Assembly: GCA_033578915.1 (NCBI GenBank)
Contig: JAVQWQ010000109.1
Location: forward strand, 1 to 7,821
Direction of reading: 5' to 3'
From: UBA7692 sp033578915
Lineage (GTDB): Bacteria > Bacteroidota > Bacteroidia > Chitinophagales > LD1
Length of the DNA: 7,821 nt
This document shows, one piece after another, positions 1 through 6,558 of this stretch (position 1 is the stretch's first letter; every line of letters starts with the position of its first letter). Made by a program: the position numbers and the translations under genes. Below the pieces are notes generated by a model. It did not search any database, was not told the origin of the DNA, and saw only the letters and a program-made list of their open reading frames with translations.

Positions 1-435
1 AATGAGATTCAAAGTATTCTGTAACATTGTGAAGGGAGAAGGCATTTGAATGTGCAGTTGATGACATATAAAAACGCTGAAAATTTCTTTGCTTCTGCAG
101 CCATACCGATTATCGGATATGATTAACGATGGGCGATATTTTTTTATAAGCAACTGAGTAATCCTTGCTTCCTCTTGAATGGTCTTTATAAGTCCCGGAA
201 TTTGTTTTGCCATAGCCCACCATAGTATCCCATCGCTCGAATAAGATACATCATAAGGCGGCAACTTTTCGAATGTCAGATCAGGAAATATTTTTTGAAG
301 AAAATGCAGTGCTTCGCCATCGGAGGCGACTACCACTTTTGCGTTGTTTTTAATCAAAGCTTCTATGATAGGCACACAACGCGCTGCGTGGCCCAACCCC
401 CAGTTCAATACACATAATAGAACAGTCTTCTGCAC
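1..435 (-). CDS. Glycosyltransferase-like protein (MurG/GT28-like fold), N-terminal part, cut by window start
   Basis: The minus strand is open for 145 codons from 435 to the window edge. The N-terminus shows a first beta strand followed by NWGLGHAARCVPII (residues 11-24), the glycine-rich nucleotide-sugar transferase entry seen in MurG and GT28-like enzymes. Further along are VVVASDGEAL (34-43) and LIISDNRYGCRSKEIFSVFI (104-123), typical of the first Rossmann domain of a Bacteroidota family annotated only as glycosyltransferase. The C-terminal donor-binding domain lies outside the window. GTG at 435 is the likely start: an in-frame TAA sits six codons upstream (453-455), no ATG lies between, and the conserved strand begins three residues after it. 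No signal peptide is visible, so it is probably cytoplasmic or peripheral to the membrane. The acceptor and donor cannot be told. It is divergent from the mevalonate kinase. The family call is from motif recognition. Confidence 0.75.
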   Translation of the reverse strand, partial: MQKTVLLCVLNWGLGHAARCVPIIEALIKNNAKVVVASDGEALHFLQKIFPDLTFEKLPPYDVSYSSDGILWWAMAKQIPGLIKTIQEEARITQLLIKKYRPSLIISDNRYGCRSKEIFSVFICHQLHIQMPSPFTMLQNTLNLI

Positions 436-514
436 AAATACCGGTAGAGATTAATGTTGTTTGAATGCATCAAAAAAAGTGATTACTTGCGACCTTGCGA
501 TAAAAAATGATTTA
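436..514. other. Divergent intergenic region between glycosyltransferase and mevalonate kinase
   Basis: These 79 bases separate two divergent starts and must hold the promoters of both genes if neither is read from elsewhere. I see no convincing Bacteroidota -33 TTTG plus -7 TAnnTTTG pair on either strand, and no ribosome-binding site beyond an A-rich stretch before the ATG at 515, which is normal in this phylum. The stretch is also open in the kinase frame from a TTG at 461, which explains why gene callers may extend that gene into it. Confidence 0.35.
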
Positions 515-1432
515 ATGCCTAAACCCAAAAAAACAGCATTTCACAAATTTTTTCCGGCCAAAGTACTTTTGTTTGGCGAGCACACTGTAAACCTGGGTTC
601 GAGAGGCCTTGCAATTCCTACAAACCTTTTTGAGGGTTGCTTCAGGTTTTCTGATCTCTCCAATCATACACACGCGGCTTCACATCGGTCGTTAGAGTTG
701 TTAGCTAACTATATAGTATTTAATAAATCGCTTGAGAATTTAATAGATATTGACTCGCTGCTTACACATTTAGAAGAGGGCCTGTATTTTGATTCAACAA
801 TCCCTCAGGGATACGGCCTTGGTAGTTCGGGGGCGCTGGCAGCCGCGGTTTTGTATGTTTTCGGCAAAGGGATATCAAAGATGCCTCTCGTGTCTATAAA
901 AAATATTTTGGCAGAGATAGAAGGCTATTTTCATGGAAAGAGCTCCGGTCTTGACGCATTAGTTAGCTACACGAACATGCCTATTCTCATTGGCAAACAA
1001 GAAATATCTGCTGCAGAAATCAGAACCGATTCAAACAATAACTACCTGTTTTTTTTGCTGGATAGTGGTGTTGCGCGAAGTACTTCGCAGTATGTAAATC
1101 TGTTTTTAAAAAAGAATGAGACAGCTTCGTTTCGTTCAAAGGTTGAAAAACAAATTGTTCCGGTAGTCAATATTTGCATTGATGCATTGATTAAAAACGA
1201 TGCAGATACGCTTTTCAAAAGTTTTGCACTACTGTCTCAGCATCAATTAGACTTGCTGCCCGAGTTCATTCCTGAAAAATACATTGAAGCATGGAAGGAA
1301 GGGCTGAAGAAAAGGGCGTATTTCTTAAAGATATGTGGAGCAGGAGGCGGAGGATTTCTGCTCGGCCTATGCAAAAAAGGAACAGATATTTCGATGTTTA
1401 TACCTAATGCTAAAATTATTTATTTGAATTAA
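515..1432 (+). CDS. mvk: Mevalonate kinase (GHMP kinase family)
   Basis: The protein is predicted to phosphorylate mevalonate to 5-phosphomevalonate with ATP in the cytoplasm, an early step of the mevalonate route to isopentenyl diphosphate. From the ATG at 515 it has 305 residues, short but usual for the Bacteroidota version. Motif 1 is AKVLLFGEH (15-23) with the lysine and glutamate of the active site. Motif 2, the ATP phosphate loop, is IPQGYGLGSSGA (96-107). The segment IEGYFHGKSSGLD (135-147) matches the E...HG..SG.D block of mevalonate kinases, so E136 is the likely Mg ligand and D147 the likely catalytic aspartate. Motif 3 is KICGAGGGG (272-280). An in-frame TTG at 461 would add 18 residues of no family character, so I prefer ATG 515, seven residues before the usual core start. 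A phosphomevalonate kinase or decarboxylase is not adjacent. A related GHMP kinase is the alternative, but the HGKSSGLD block argues for mevalonate. Confidence 0.85.
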   Translation: MPKPKKTAFHKFFPAKVLLFGEHTVNLGSRGLAIPTNLFEGCFRFSDLSNHTHAASHRSLELLANYIVFNKSLENLIDIDSLLTHLEEGLYFDSTIPQGYGLGSSGALAAAVLYVFGKGISKMPLVSIKNILAEIEGYFHGKSSGLDALVSYTNMPILIGKQEISAAEIRTDSNNNYLFFLLDSGVARSTSQYVNLFLKKNETASFRSKVEKQIVPVVNICIDALIKNDADTLFKSFALLSQHQLDLLPEFIPEKYIEAWKEGLKKRAYFLKICGAGGGGFLLGLCKKGTDISMFIPNAKIIYLN

Positions 1433-1475
1433 CTGCCGCGGCCTCGATAACTTAAACATCTGGATTCTACCTTAG

Positions 1476-1840
1476 ATGACGACACTATTTTCATCGCTTT
1501 CGTCATATCTCAACTTTTGGAAGAACAGTACCCATGCCTCAAGAATATTAGAATCGGTAGAAGAGTACTTGTTGTTTTTCTCTCTCTCTGTGATAACATT
1601 ATCCACAAAACCACGACGCATGCGAGTATGGCCTTAACGTTTACACACACGCAGAGATTATCTGCAGAAAAACACATACTCAAAACAGAATATATTGAAT
1701 ACGACAGAGCCTTACAGTGATGCGGCGCATATTGGTGCGAACTAGCCAAAAGCGGTGTTGAACAAATTTATTACTGCGACCCATGTGATAATTGGCTTGA
1801 GAAAAGATTAAAAGAGGCATCAAATAAAAACGGAATAGTA
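1476..1840 (+). pseudogene. Disrupted 5' part of photolyase-related gene (multiple frame changes and an in-frame TGA)
   Basis: This stretch looks like the N-terminal antenna-binding domain of the photolyase-related protein that follows, but no single frame covers it. Frame 0 offers ATG at 1476. The frame of the downstream gene then gives TIFIAF (1484-1501) and QLLEEQYPCLKNIRI (1511-1555). Frame 0 gives VEEYLLFF (1557-1580), like the conserved V-E-E-x-L-F-F of this family. After a (CT)5 run at 1580-1589 the downstream frame resumes with IHKTTTHASMAL (1601-1636), like the family's F-H-K ... H-R-A-S-M block, and continues to YIEYDRA. There it meets TGA at 1718-1720, while frame 1 reads YSDAAHI (1714-1734) across the same bases. 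From about 1733 the downstream frame reads WCELAKSGVEQIYYCDPCDN and onward without a break. The changes sum to zero. It is either real decay or clustered indel errors in the sequence; I cannot decide. Confidence 0.6.
1580..1589. repeat. (CT)5 run following T5 tract
   Basis: A T5 tract (1575-1579) runs directly into five CT repeats. The readable photolyase frame changes from frame 0 (VEEYLLFF) to the downstream frame (IHK) across this spot. Such a run is a common slippage site, both in replication and in sequencing. Confidence 0.7.
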
Positions 1841-2977
1841 TTGAAATGCTTTCCTTCGCCGAATTTTATATGTTCTTCTGAATATATCGAACAATATTTT
1901 AACGAAGAAAAGTTTTTCCTGACCTCTTTTTACATAGAGCAGCGAAAGAGGCTGGATATTATGATAGAAAATGGTAAGCCGCTTGGAGGAAAATGGACTT
2001 ATGACAGCGATAATCGCAGGAAGATGCCTGCACTTGTTCGTCCCCCGCAACTTCCTGTACAAGATGAAAATAATTATGTAAAAGAGGCTATTAATTACGT
2101 AAACACGTACTTCCCTGAAAATCACGGCAATTTGAAAAAGTTCATTTACCCGGTAACTTTTTCTGACAGCTACCTGTGGTTGGAGTCTTTTCTGGAAATG
2201 CGTTTTCAAAATTATGGTATATATCAGGATGCGATTGTATCGGAAGAAAATTTTCTCTTTCATAGTGTGCTCACTCCCATGCTCAATATTGGATTGCTCC
2301 AACCGCTTTATGTATTGGAGCGTGCCATAAAATTTGCATTAAACAATCATATTCCTGTTAATTCTCTTGAAGGATTTGTTCGGCAGATTCTTGGATGGCG
2401 TGAGTATATTCGAGCTGTATATGTGTTGAAAGGAAGTGAGCAACGCACAACCAATTTCTGGGGGCATCAAAGAAAAATTCCAAACTCTTTTTACAAAGCA
2501 GAAACCGGAATAATTCCTATTGATGCTTGCATAAAGCGCCTCCTGCAATATGGTTATAACCACCATATTGAAAGGTTAATGATACTTGGCAATTTCATGT
2601 GTCTATGCGAGTTTTCTCCAGATGAAATTTACAGATGGTTTATGGAGCTGTACATAGACGCTTACGACTGGGTGATGGTCCCCAATGTTTATGGCATGAG
2701 TCAATTTGCGGATGGAGGCCTCATGAGTACCAAACCTTATATTTCATCATCGAATTATGTTTTAAAAATGAGCAATCATACACGTGGCTCATGGTGCGAT
2801 ATATGGGATGCATTGTACTGGCGCTTTGTTTATACCCACAGAGCTTTTTTTGAAAGCAATCCTCGCATGTCGGTGATGACAAAGCAACTCGATAAATCCG
2901 GAAACAAGATCGCGGAGCATTTAAAGCGGGCAGATGCTTTTTTACGTAAATTAGATGCTATTGTACAGCCGGCTTAA
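1841..2977 (+). CDS. Deoxyribodipyrimidine photolyase-related protein (prokaryotic (6-4) photolyase / FeS-BCP-like), intact C-terminal portion
   Basis: Flavoproteins of this cryptochrome/photolyase branch, such as Agrobacterium PhrB, repair (6-4) or related UV photoproducts in DNA with light. The frame is open from 1721, with a TTG at 1841 as the nominal start. That is not a natural N-terminus: whole family members have about 490-510 residues and this piece has 378. Counting from 1841, visible blocks are NGKPLGGKWTYDSDNRRKMP (44-63), HSVLTPMLNIGLLQP (141-155), SLEGFVRQILGWREYIRAVY (175-194), NHHIERLMILGNF (240-252) with the histidine pair near the flavin and lesion, WFMELYIDAYDWVMVPNVYG (266-285), FADGGLMSTKPYIS (289-302), then SNHTRGSWCDIW and a short helical tail. 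These build the alpha-helical FAD-binding domain. The C-x2-C-x12-C cluster ligands of PhrB are not at their place. It is convergent with the minus-strand genes downstream. Family membership is very secure; a working product depends on the damaged 5' end. Confidence 0.85.
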   Translation: MKCFPSPNFICSSEYIEQYFNEEKFFLTSFYIEQRKRLDIMIENGKPLGGKWTYDSDNRRKMPALVRPPQLPVQDENNYVKEAINYVNTYFPENHGNLKKFIYPVTFSDSYLWLESFLEMRFQNYGIYQDAIVSEENFLFHSVLTPMLNIGLLQPLYVLERAIKFALNNHIPVNSLEGFVRQILGWREYIRAVYVLKGSEQRTTNFWGHQRKIPNSFYKAETGIIPIDACIKRLLQYGYNHHIERLMILGNFMCLCEFSPDEIYRWFMELYIDAYDWVMVPNVYGMSQFADGGLMSTKPYISSSNYVLKMSNHTRGSWCDIWDALYWRFVYTHRAFFESNPRMSVMTKQLDKSGNKIAEHLKRADAFLRKLDAIVQPA

Positions 2978-3050
2978 AATCATGAGGCTACAAGCTTTAC
3001 TGTATGTTTGTTGTTATAAGTTATAAAGCGATAAGAGATGTAGCCATCTG
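2978..3050. terminator. Convergent intergenic region with weak long-range stem
   Basis: The photolyase-related gene and the minus-strand HhH gene end facing each other 73 bases apart. GGCTACA at 2986-2992 and TGTAGCC at 3039-3045 can pair as a 7-bp stem, but the loop is 46 bases and neither side is followed by a clear T tract. A tandem repeat GTTATAA lies at 3013-3026 within the loop. A shared bidirectional terminator is expected here by layout, but the sequence supports it only weakly. Confidence 0.25.
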
Positions 3051-5138
3051 CTAAAAATGAATTCTTGCCTGTACCTTTATTTCGCTTCTTTTATTGCTAT
3101 CAATTCTGTCTAATCCACTTCCTATCTGCTTAACATCGCTTCTGAAAGTTTGTGCCCACCGAACCCAGAAATCCAGCCAGCGGGCAGCGCTGTACCTTAA
3201 CATCAGGTAATACCTGATGCCGTTTCCATACATAGCCGGAATGGAAAAAGAATATAACACATCATTTTCGTATGCATAGATTCTTGTGTTATACGAAGGT
3301 GTCCTGAAAATTGCAAAGCGGCCTACCGCAGAAAGCGGGAATGCCATTTTTTTGAAGGCAATGTCCTGGAAAAACATATATCCAGTCTCTGTTGCCATTT
3401 TATCTAAGGAATAAAAACTCACTTCAACTCTATTGGTAATTGTAATTTCATCTGTTACCCTAAAGCGATGATGATAGCGCAGCCCTTGTCGGGTTTCATC
3501 AACTACATAGTCGAAAGGCAGATCGTTTGCGGGAGAGTTTCGCTTTTTAGTTTCGAAGCGATAGCGTATATATATTTCTGATTTTTTATTTGGCCTGAGC
3601 GTGGCTTGCAAAAAGTTCTCGCTACCCCAAGAAGGTGCATCTACAAGATAGCGCAGCCATGGGTGTATGTACAGGTCTGCAAATGCATCCAGTTGAAGAT
3701 ATTTGACCGGTTTAACAGAAAGTGACACATAAACTCCGTGCTCGTTTTGCGGGCGGCTTCTTTCTGCAAAAGCATTGGAATAAAAGGTTTGAAAATTTCG
3801 CGCATAATATCTGTGTACTAAACTTATATCGGCACGTTTGTCCAAACTTATAATGGCTCCGTTTAACAGGCCAAATCCACCGTTATCGCTGATGGCATTT
3901 TCACCAAAAAAGTGGATGTTTTTGAATATTGCATGATAATCAATGCTTGCGTTAAATAATTGCTGAGCAGCAAAATCAAAACGGGCATAAGGAGAAAGAT
4001 CTTTTATGTAAGGTTTCATAAACCGCATGTAGAGCGCATTAGCTCCTATGTGCCAGGCCTTCTTGTTGTATGAAACATTTCCGCCGGTAGTGATTTGTCC
4101 TAAATTTTCCCGGCGCGATATTTCGTTGGTTGTGCGGTGATAACCGGTTTGAGATATAGAAGAAAAAAATTCCTCTTCATTGATTGCCGTGTCTGAAGCA
4201 GCATTTTGAACAACATTTGCGTCTAACTGCCTGTACGATATAAAAGCGGTGGCCTCCCAATTTTTCTTTCCAATGGTCAGCGCGCCTCCCCTCAAAAACA
4301 TAAATTCATTCATAGAGGTGTAAGGCCTTACTTTAGGACTCTCGCGTTTTACCAGCATCACTGCAGGACTTTTTCTAAAGCCAAATCCTGTCCACATTAT
4401 CAGTCCTTGTCCCAGGCGCAATTCATAATCGCCTAGAGCCAGCGCTCGAATAAGCTTCCTGTTTCTGATAAAAAAGTGGCCTGAATAAAAATCGAATCCC
4501 CGCTTATTGCTTCCAGTAAAAAATTCTTCTCCCGCATCTTTATCGGCCGTAAATCCATAGCTCATCTGTGTGCCGTAGGTGTAACGGAATCTTGCAAACA
4601 GCCGGAACGGTTGGCCTAAGTAGTATTGACGGGTAGGGTCTTCAGGCTTTATATAGCCTCTGCTTATTTCTATTTGCTGCTGGAAGCGAGATACGAAAAG
4701 AATGTTTCCTTTTTTGAATAAGTCCTTGAGAGGTACATGGAGGTCGCGGATATCTACATCTACCTTGATATAAGGAAGCACTTCTTTTATGGTTTTAATA
4801 TCCCATAAAGGAACAGCTTGTAATTCGTAGATGGAAATAAGTTTACCATGCCTTCCGATATATTTTTGCAGTTCGTTGATTTGCTGCGGTGATAACAGGA
4901 CGATTTCTGAAAGTTCTGCTGCGGAGGCAGTGTTTATGTTCAAAGGTTTTTTCTTCAGATTTTCTAGGTCGTCAATTGAAGCGTCAAAAGAAAACTCTTC
5001 TGAGTCTTCGCTTCGAGAAACATTTTCAATAATTTCTTGTACATCGGTATCATCGGGCTGCTGCGCACTTAGTATGTTCAAAAGAAAAACCTCTGCTAGA
5101 AAAGTAAGAAATATACCAAGCTTTTTAATCATGCACAT
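3051..5138 (-). CDS. Secreted helix-hairpin-helix domain protein with large C-terminal beta-rich (probable outer-membrane barrel) region
   Basis: A 695-residue protein of unknown function from a family common in Bacteroidota. Residues 1-25 form a signal peptide (MCMIKK, a hydrophobic run, then LSA before QQ), so it is exported. An acidic linker (28-60) leads to a ComEA-like region, KPLNINTASAAEL (64-76) through VLPYIKV (120-126), with the layout of two HhH motifs. Their hairpins lack the usual GIG or PGIG (SPQQI at 83-87, LWDI at 111-114), so DNA binding should not be assumed. The rest alternates short amphipathic strands rich in aromatic residues (RFRYTYGTQMSYGF, YLMLRYSAARWLDFWVRW). It ends IKVQARIHF with a terminal phenylalanine, as expected of outer-membrane beta-barrels. 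ATG 5138 and ATG 5132 are both possible; MIKK from 5132 is the cleaner signal-peptide start. It lies 43 bases after the reductase gene and may share its transcript. Barrel topology is inferred. Confidence 0.75.
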   Translation of the reverse strand: MCMIKKLGIFLTFLAEVFLLNILSAQQPDDTDVQEIIENVSRSEDSEEFSFDASIDDLENLKKKPLNINTASAAELSEIVLLSPQQINELQKYIGRHGKLISIYELQAVPLWDIKTIKEVLPYIKVDVDIRDLHVPLKDLFKKGNILFVSRFQQQIEISRGYIKPEDPTRQYYLGQPFRLFARFRYTYGTQMSYGFTADKDAGEEFFTGSNKRGFDFYSGHFFIRNRKLIRALALGDYELRLGQGLIMWTGFGFRKSPAVMLVKRESPKVRPYTSMNEFMFLRGGALTIGKKNWEATAFISYRQLDANVVQNAASDTAINEEEFFSSISQTGYHRTTNEISRRENLGQITTGGNVSYNKKAWHIGANALYMRFMKPYIKDLSPYARFDFAAQQLFNASIDYHAIFKNIHFFGENAISDNGGFGLLNGAIISLDKRADISLVHRYYARNFQTFYSNAFAERSRPQNEHGVYVSLSVKPVKYLQLDAFADLYIHPWLRYLVDAPSWGSENFLQATLRPNKKSEIYIRYRFETKKRNSPANDLPFDYVVDETRQGLRYHHRFRVTDEITITNRVEVSFYSLDKMATETGYMFFQDIAFKKMAFPLSAVGRFAIFRTPSYNTRIYAYENDVLYSFSIPAMYGNGIRYYLMLRYSAARWLDFWVRWAQTFRSDVKQIGSGLDRIDSNKRSEIKVQARIHF
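3201..3219. repeat. 19-base perfect inverted repeat inside the HhH gene
   Basis: CATCAGGTA and TACCTGATG are perfect inverted copies around a single A at 3210. The site lies in the 3' part of the minus-strand HhH gene, where it encodes part of GIRYYLML. It could be a coincidence of coding sequence or a binding or hairpin site; nothing else nearby supports a function. Confidence 0.4.
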
Positions 5139-5181
5139 CAGCTTATCAAATGCATGTTAATCAAAACACGTTAAGTAAATG

Positions 5182-5850
5182 TTATTTGTCAATCACCAGT
5201 GCATCGGCAGATGCGCCCAATTCTATTAGCATTGCGCAGATGTCGTTTACAAAACTTTCTGAGCCGCACACATAAAAACGTTGACTGAAGTCCTTGATAT
5301 ATTCAATCAATAAATCTTTATTCAGCCTTCGTTCTCTGAAGCCAATCACACCTTCCTTGGTGTAGTGATTGATATAATTTTCCTTTAACATGTCGTGGAG
5401 TTCAGCTCCTGCAATCACATCGCGCGAGGTGTAGTTGGAATAAATCAATTTGTTGTGCAAAATTCTGCCTTGTCTCTTTAGCTCTCTGAAAATAGAAATG
5501 AAGGGAGTAATGCCAGACCCGCCTGCAATAAAAACCCCGGGCCCTTTGTATTCAATGGCACCGAAAGGGTCACCCATAATAAATTGAGCGCCTGCGTTTA
5601 TTCTGGCCATACGAGCGGTAACACCGTTTCTCTCCGGATAGATTTTTACCATAATTTCCAGAAATTCCCACGAATTCAGGCTGGTGAAAGTAAATGGCCT
5701 GAACTTGTCTTTCCATCCTTCTTCATTTATGGCGAATTCGGTGGCTTGTCCCGGAATAAAATGATAGCCCTTCGGTTTTTCCAAAACAAATCGTTTTACA
5801 TTACCTGTTAGGAAGTTGGCCTCTTTAACCGTTACGATATACTTATTCAT
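5182..5850 (-). CDS. Ferredoxin-reductase-type FAD/NAD(P)-binding oxidoreductase (flavodoxin reductase-like)
   Basis: A 222-residue single-polypeptide FNR-fold flavoprotein, predicted to pass electrons between NAD(P)H and an unknown partner in the cytoplasm. The FAD-binding barrel covers about residues 1-100, with RPFTFTS (51-57) as the flavin-binding RxYS/T motif, here with Phe in the usual Tyr place. GDPFGAIEY (93-101) is the family's G-D/E-x-x-G-x block. The NAD(P) domain starts at VFIAGGSGITPFISIFREL (106-124), the phosphate loop, and closes with FYVCGSESFV (192-201), the C-G segment near the nicotinamide. No plant-type [2Fe-2S] domain is attached, so a separate carrier (ferredoxin, flavodoxin or cytochrome) would be needed. 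No such gene is visible here. The start at 5850 fits the usual first strand. It lies 12 bases after the HAD gene stop, which suggests co-transcription. The family is secure; the partner and physiological role are unknown. Confidence 0.85.
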   Translation of the reverse strand: MNKYIVTVKEANFLTGNVKRFVLEKPKGYHFIPGQATEFAINEEGWKDKFRPFTFTSLNSWEFLEIMVKIYPERNGVTARMARINAGAQFIMGDPFGAIEYKGPGVFIAGGSGITPFISIFRELKRQGRILHNKLIYSNYTSRDVIAGAELHDMLKENYINHYTKEGVIGFRERRLNKDLLIEYIKDFSQRFYVCGSESFVNDICAMLIELGASADALVIDK

Positions 5851-5862
5851 GTTTTTATGGTT

Positions 5863-6558
5863 TTATAAAATATTTAAAAGCTCATGAATGGCGCGAATTT
5901 CAAATGTAGGCTTGGTTGAACTCCACCTTTGATCTGGATTAAACCACACTGCGTCCAATCCAAACCTGAGTGCTCCTTCCACATCGGTTTGAATATTGTC
6001 GCCTATCATAATACATTCCGATTTTGTTGCTTTGCATAGCTGAAGTGCGTGATTGAAAATCTCGGCCTGTGGCTTCTGCGCTCCTACTTCCTCAGAAATG
6101 ATCAGGTGCTGTATGAAACCATTTAGTCCGGAGTGAAAAATTTTCTTTTGTTGTACCTCTTTAAATCCATTAGTAATGATGTGCAGAGAATAGTGTCGGT
6201 AAAGCTCAGATAAGGTTTCTATTACTTTTGGAAACAAAACTGTTTTTGAAGGGCTGTGCTCTACATAATATTGGCCTAAAGCATGTGCAAGACGGTCATT
6301 ATCAATATTGAAACGCGAAAGTGTTTCGCGGAAGCGGCCAACGCGTACTTCTTCCTTAGAAAGTCTGCGCTGATAATATAATCTCCAGAACTGTTCATTG
6401 ATGGGAAGATACGTCTGTATGAAATGCTCAGGATTAGGAATGCCGTAATCAATCAAAGAAAATACTTCATATATCTCTCGCAGTGTTTGTCTAGAATTGG
6501 TATCAAAATCCCAAAGCGTATGATCTAAATCAAAAAAAATATGTCGGTATTTTTTCAT
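5863..6558 (-). CDS. HAD-superfamily hydrolase, YjjG/YfnB-like nucleotidase
   Basis: A 231-residue haloacid-dehalogenase-fold phosphatase. Motif I is FFDLDHTLWDF (8-18), with D10 as nucleophile and D12 as general acid. Motif II is IITNG (127-131). The motif III lysine is K162 in GAQKPQAEIF (159-168). Motif IV is MIGDNIQTDVEGA (184-196), with D187 and D192 binding Mg. Residues 15-100 form the alpha-helical cap. The DHTLWDFD start, the cap and the length match the YjjG/YfnB subfamily, whose studied members dephosphorylate pyrimidine nucleoside monophosphates, including non-canonical ones, as house-cleaning enzymes. The open frame runs back to 6720, but I choose ATG 6558. It gives MKKYRHIFFDLD, the standard family start, and the extension overlaps the symporter coding start on the other strand. 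It is first of the three minus-strand genes. Subfamily is likely; substrate is inferred. Confidence 0.87.
   Translation of the reverse strand: MKKYRHIFFDLDHTLWDFDTNSRQTLREIYEVFSLIDYGIPNPEHFIQTYLPINEQFWRLYYQRRLSKEEVRVGRFRETLSRFNIDNDRLAHALGQYYVEHSPSKTVLFPKVIETLSELYRHYSLHIITNGFKEVQQKKIFHSGLNGFIQHLIISEEVGAQKPQAEIFNHALQLCKATKSECIMIGDNIQTDVEGALRFGLDAVWFNPDQRWSSTKPTFEIRAIHELLNIL

Noticed and set aside
461..514. TTG-initiated N-terminal extension of mevalonate kinase
   Set aside because: The 18 added residues resemble nothing in the family, and ATG 515 gives the expected short leader before the kinase core.
1435..1442. GCCGCGGC palindrome just after the mevalonate kinase stop as a terminator
   Set aside because: No loop and no T tract follow; it is only an 8-base GC-rich palindrome.
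1510..2566. Minus-strand open frames opposite the photolyase-related gene
   Set aside because: Low-complexity hydrophobic or basic translations without family character, antisense to a strongly conserved coding sequence.
2546..2570. Inverted repeat CAATATGG ... CCATATTG
   Set aside because: It encodes the conserved QYGYNHHIE block of the photolyase-related protein; the symmetry is explained by the amino-acid constraint.
4831..5160. Plus-strand 109-codon open frame
   Set aside because: It is the antisense shadow of the HhH protein's signal peptide and HhH region; the translation is Ser/Cys/Phe-rich without recognisable motifs.
5132..5181. Promoter-like TTTG and TGCATTTG on the minus strand before the HhH gene
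   Set aside because: The two elements are only about 7 bases apart instead of about 20, and the -7-like element is mismatched and lies almost at the start codon.
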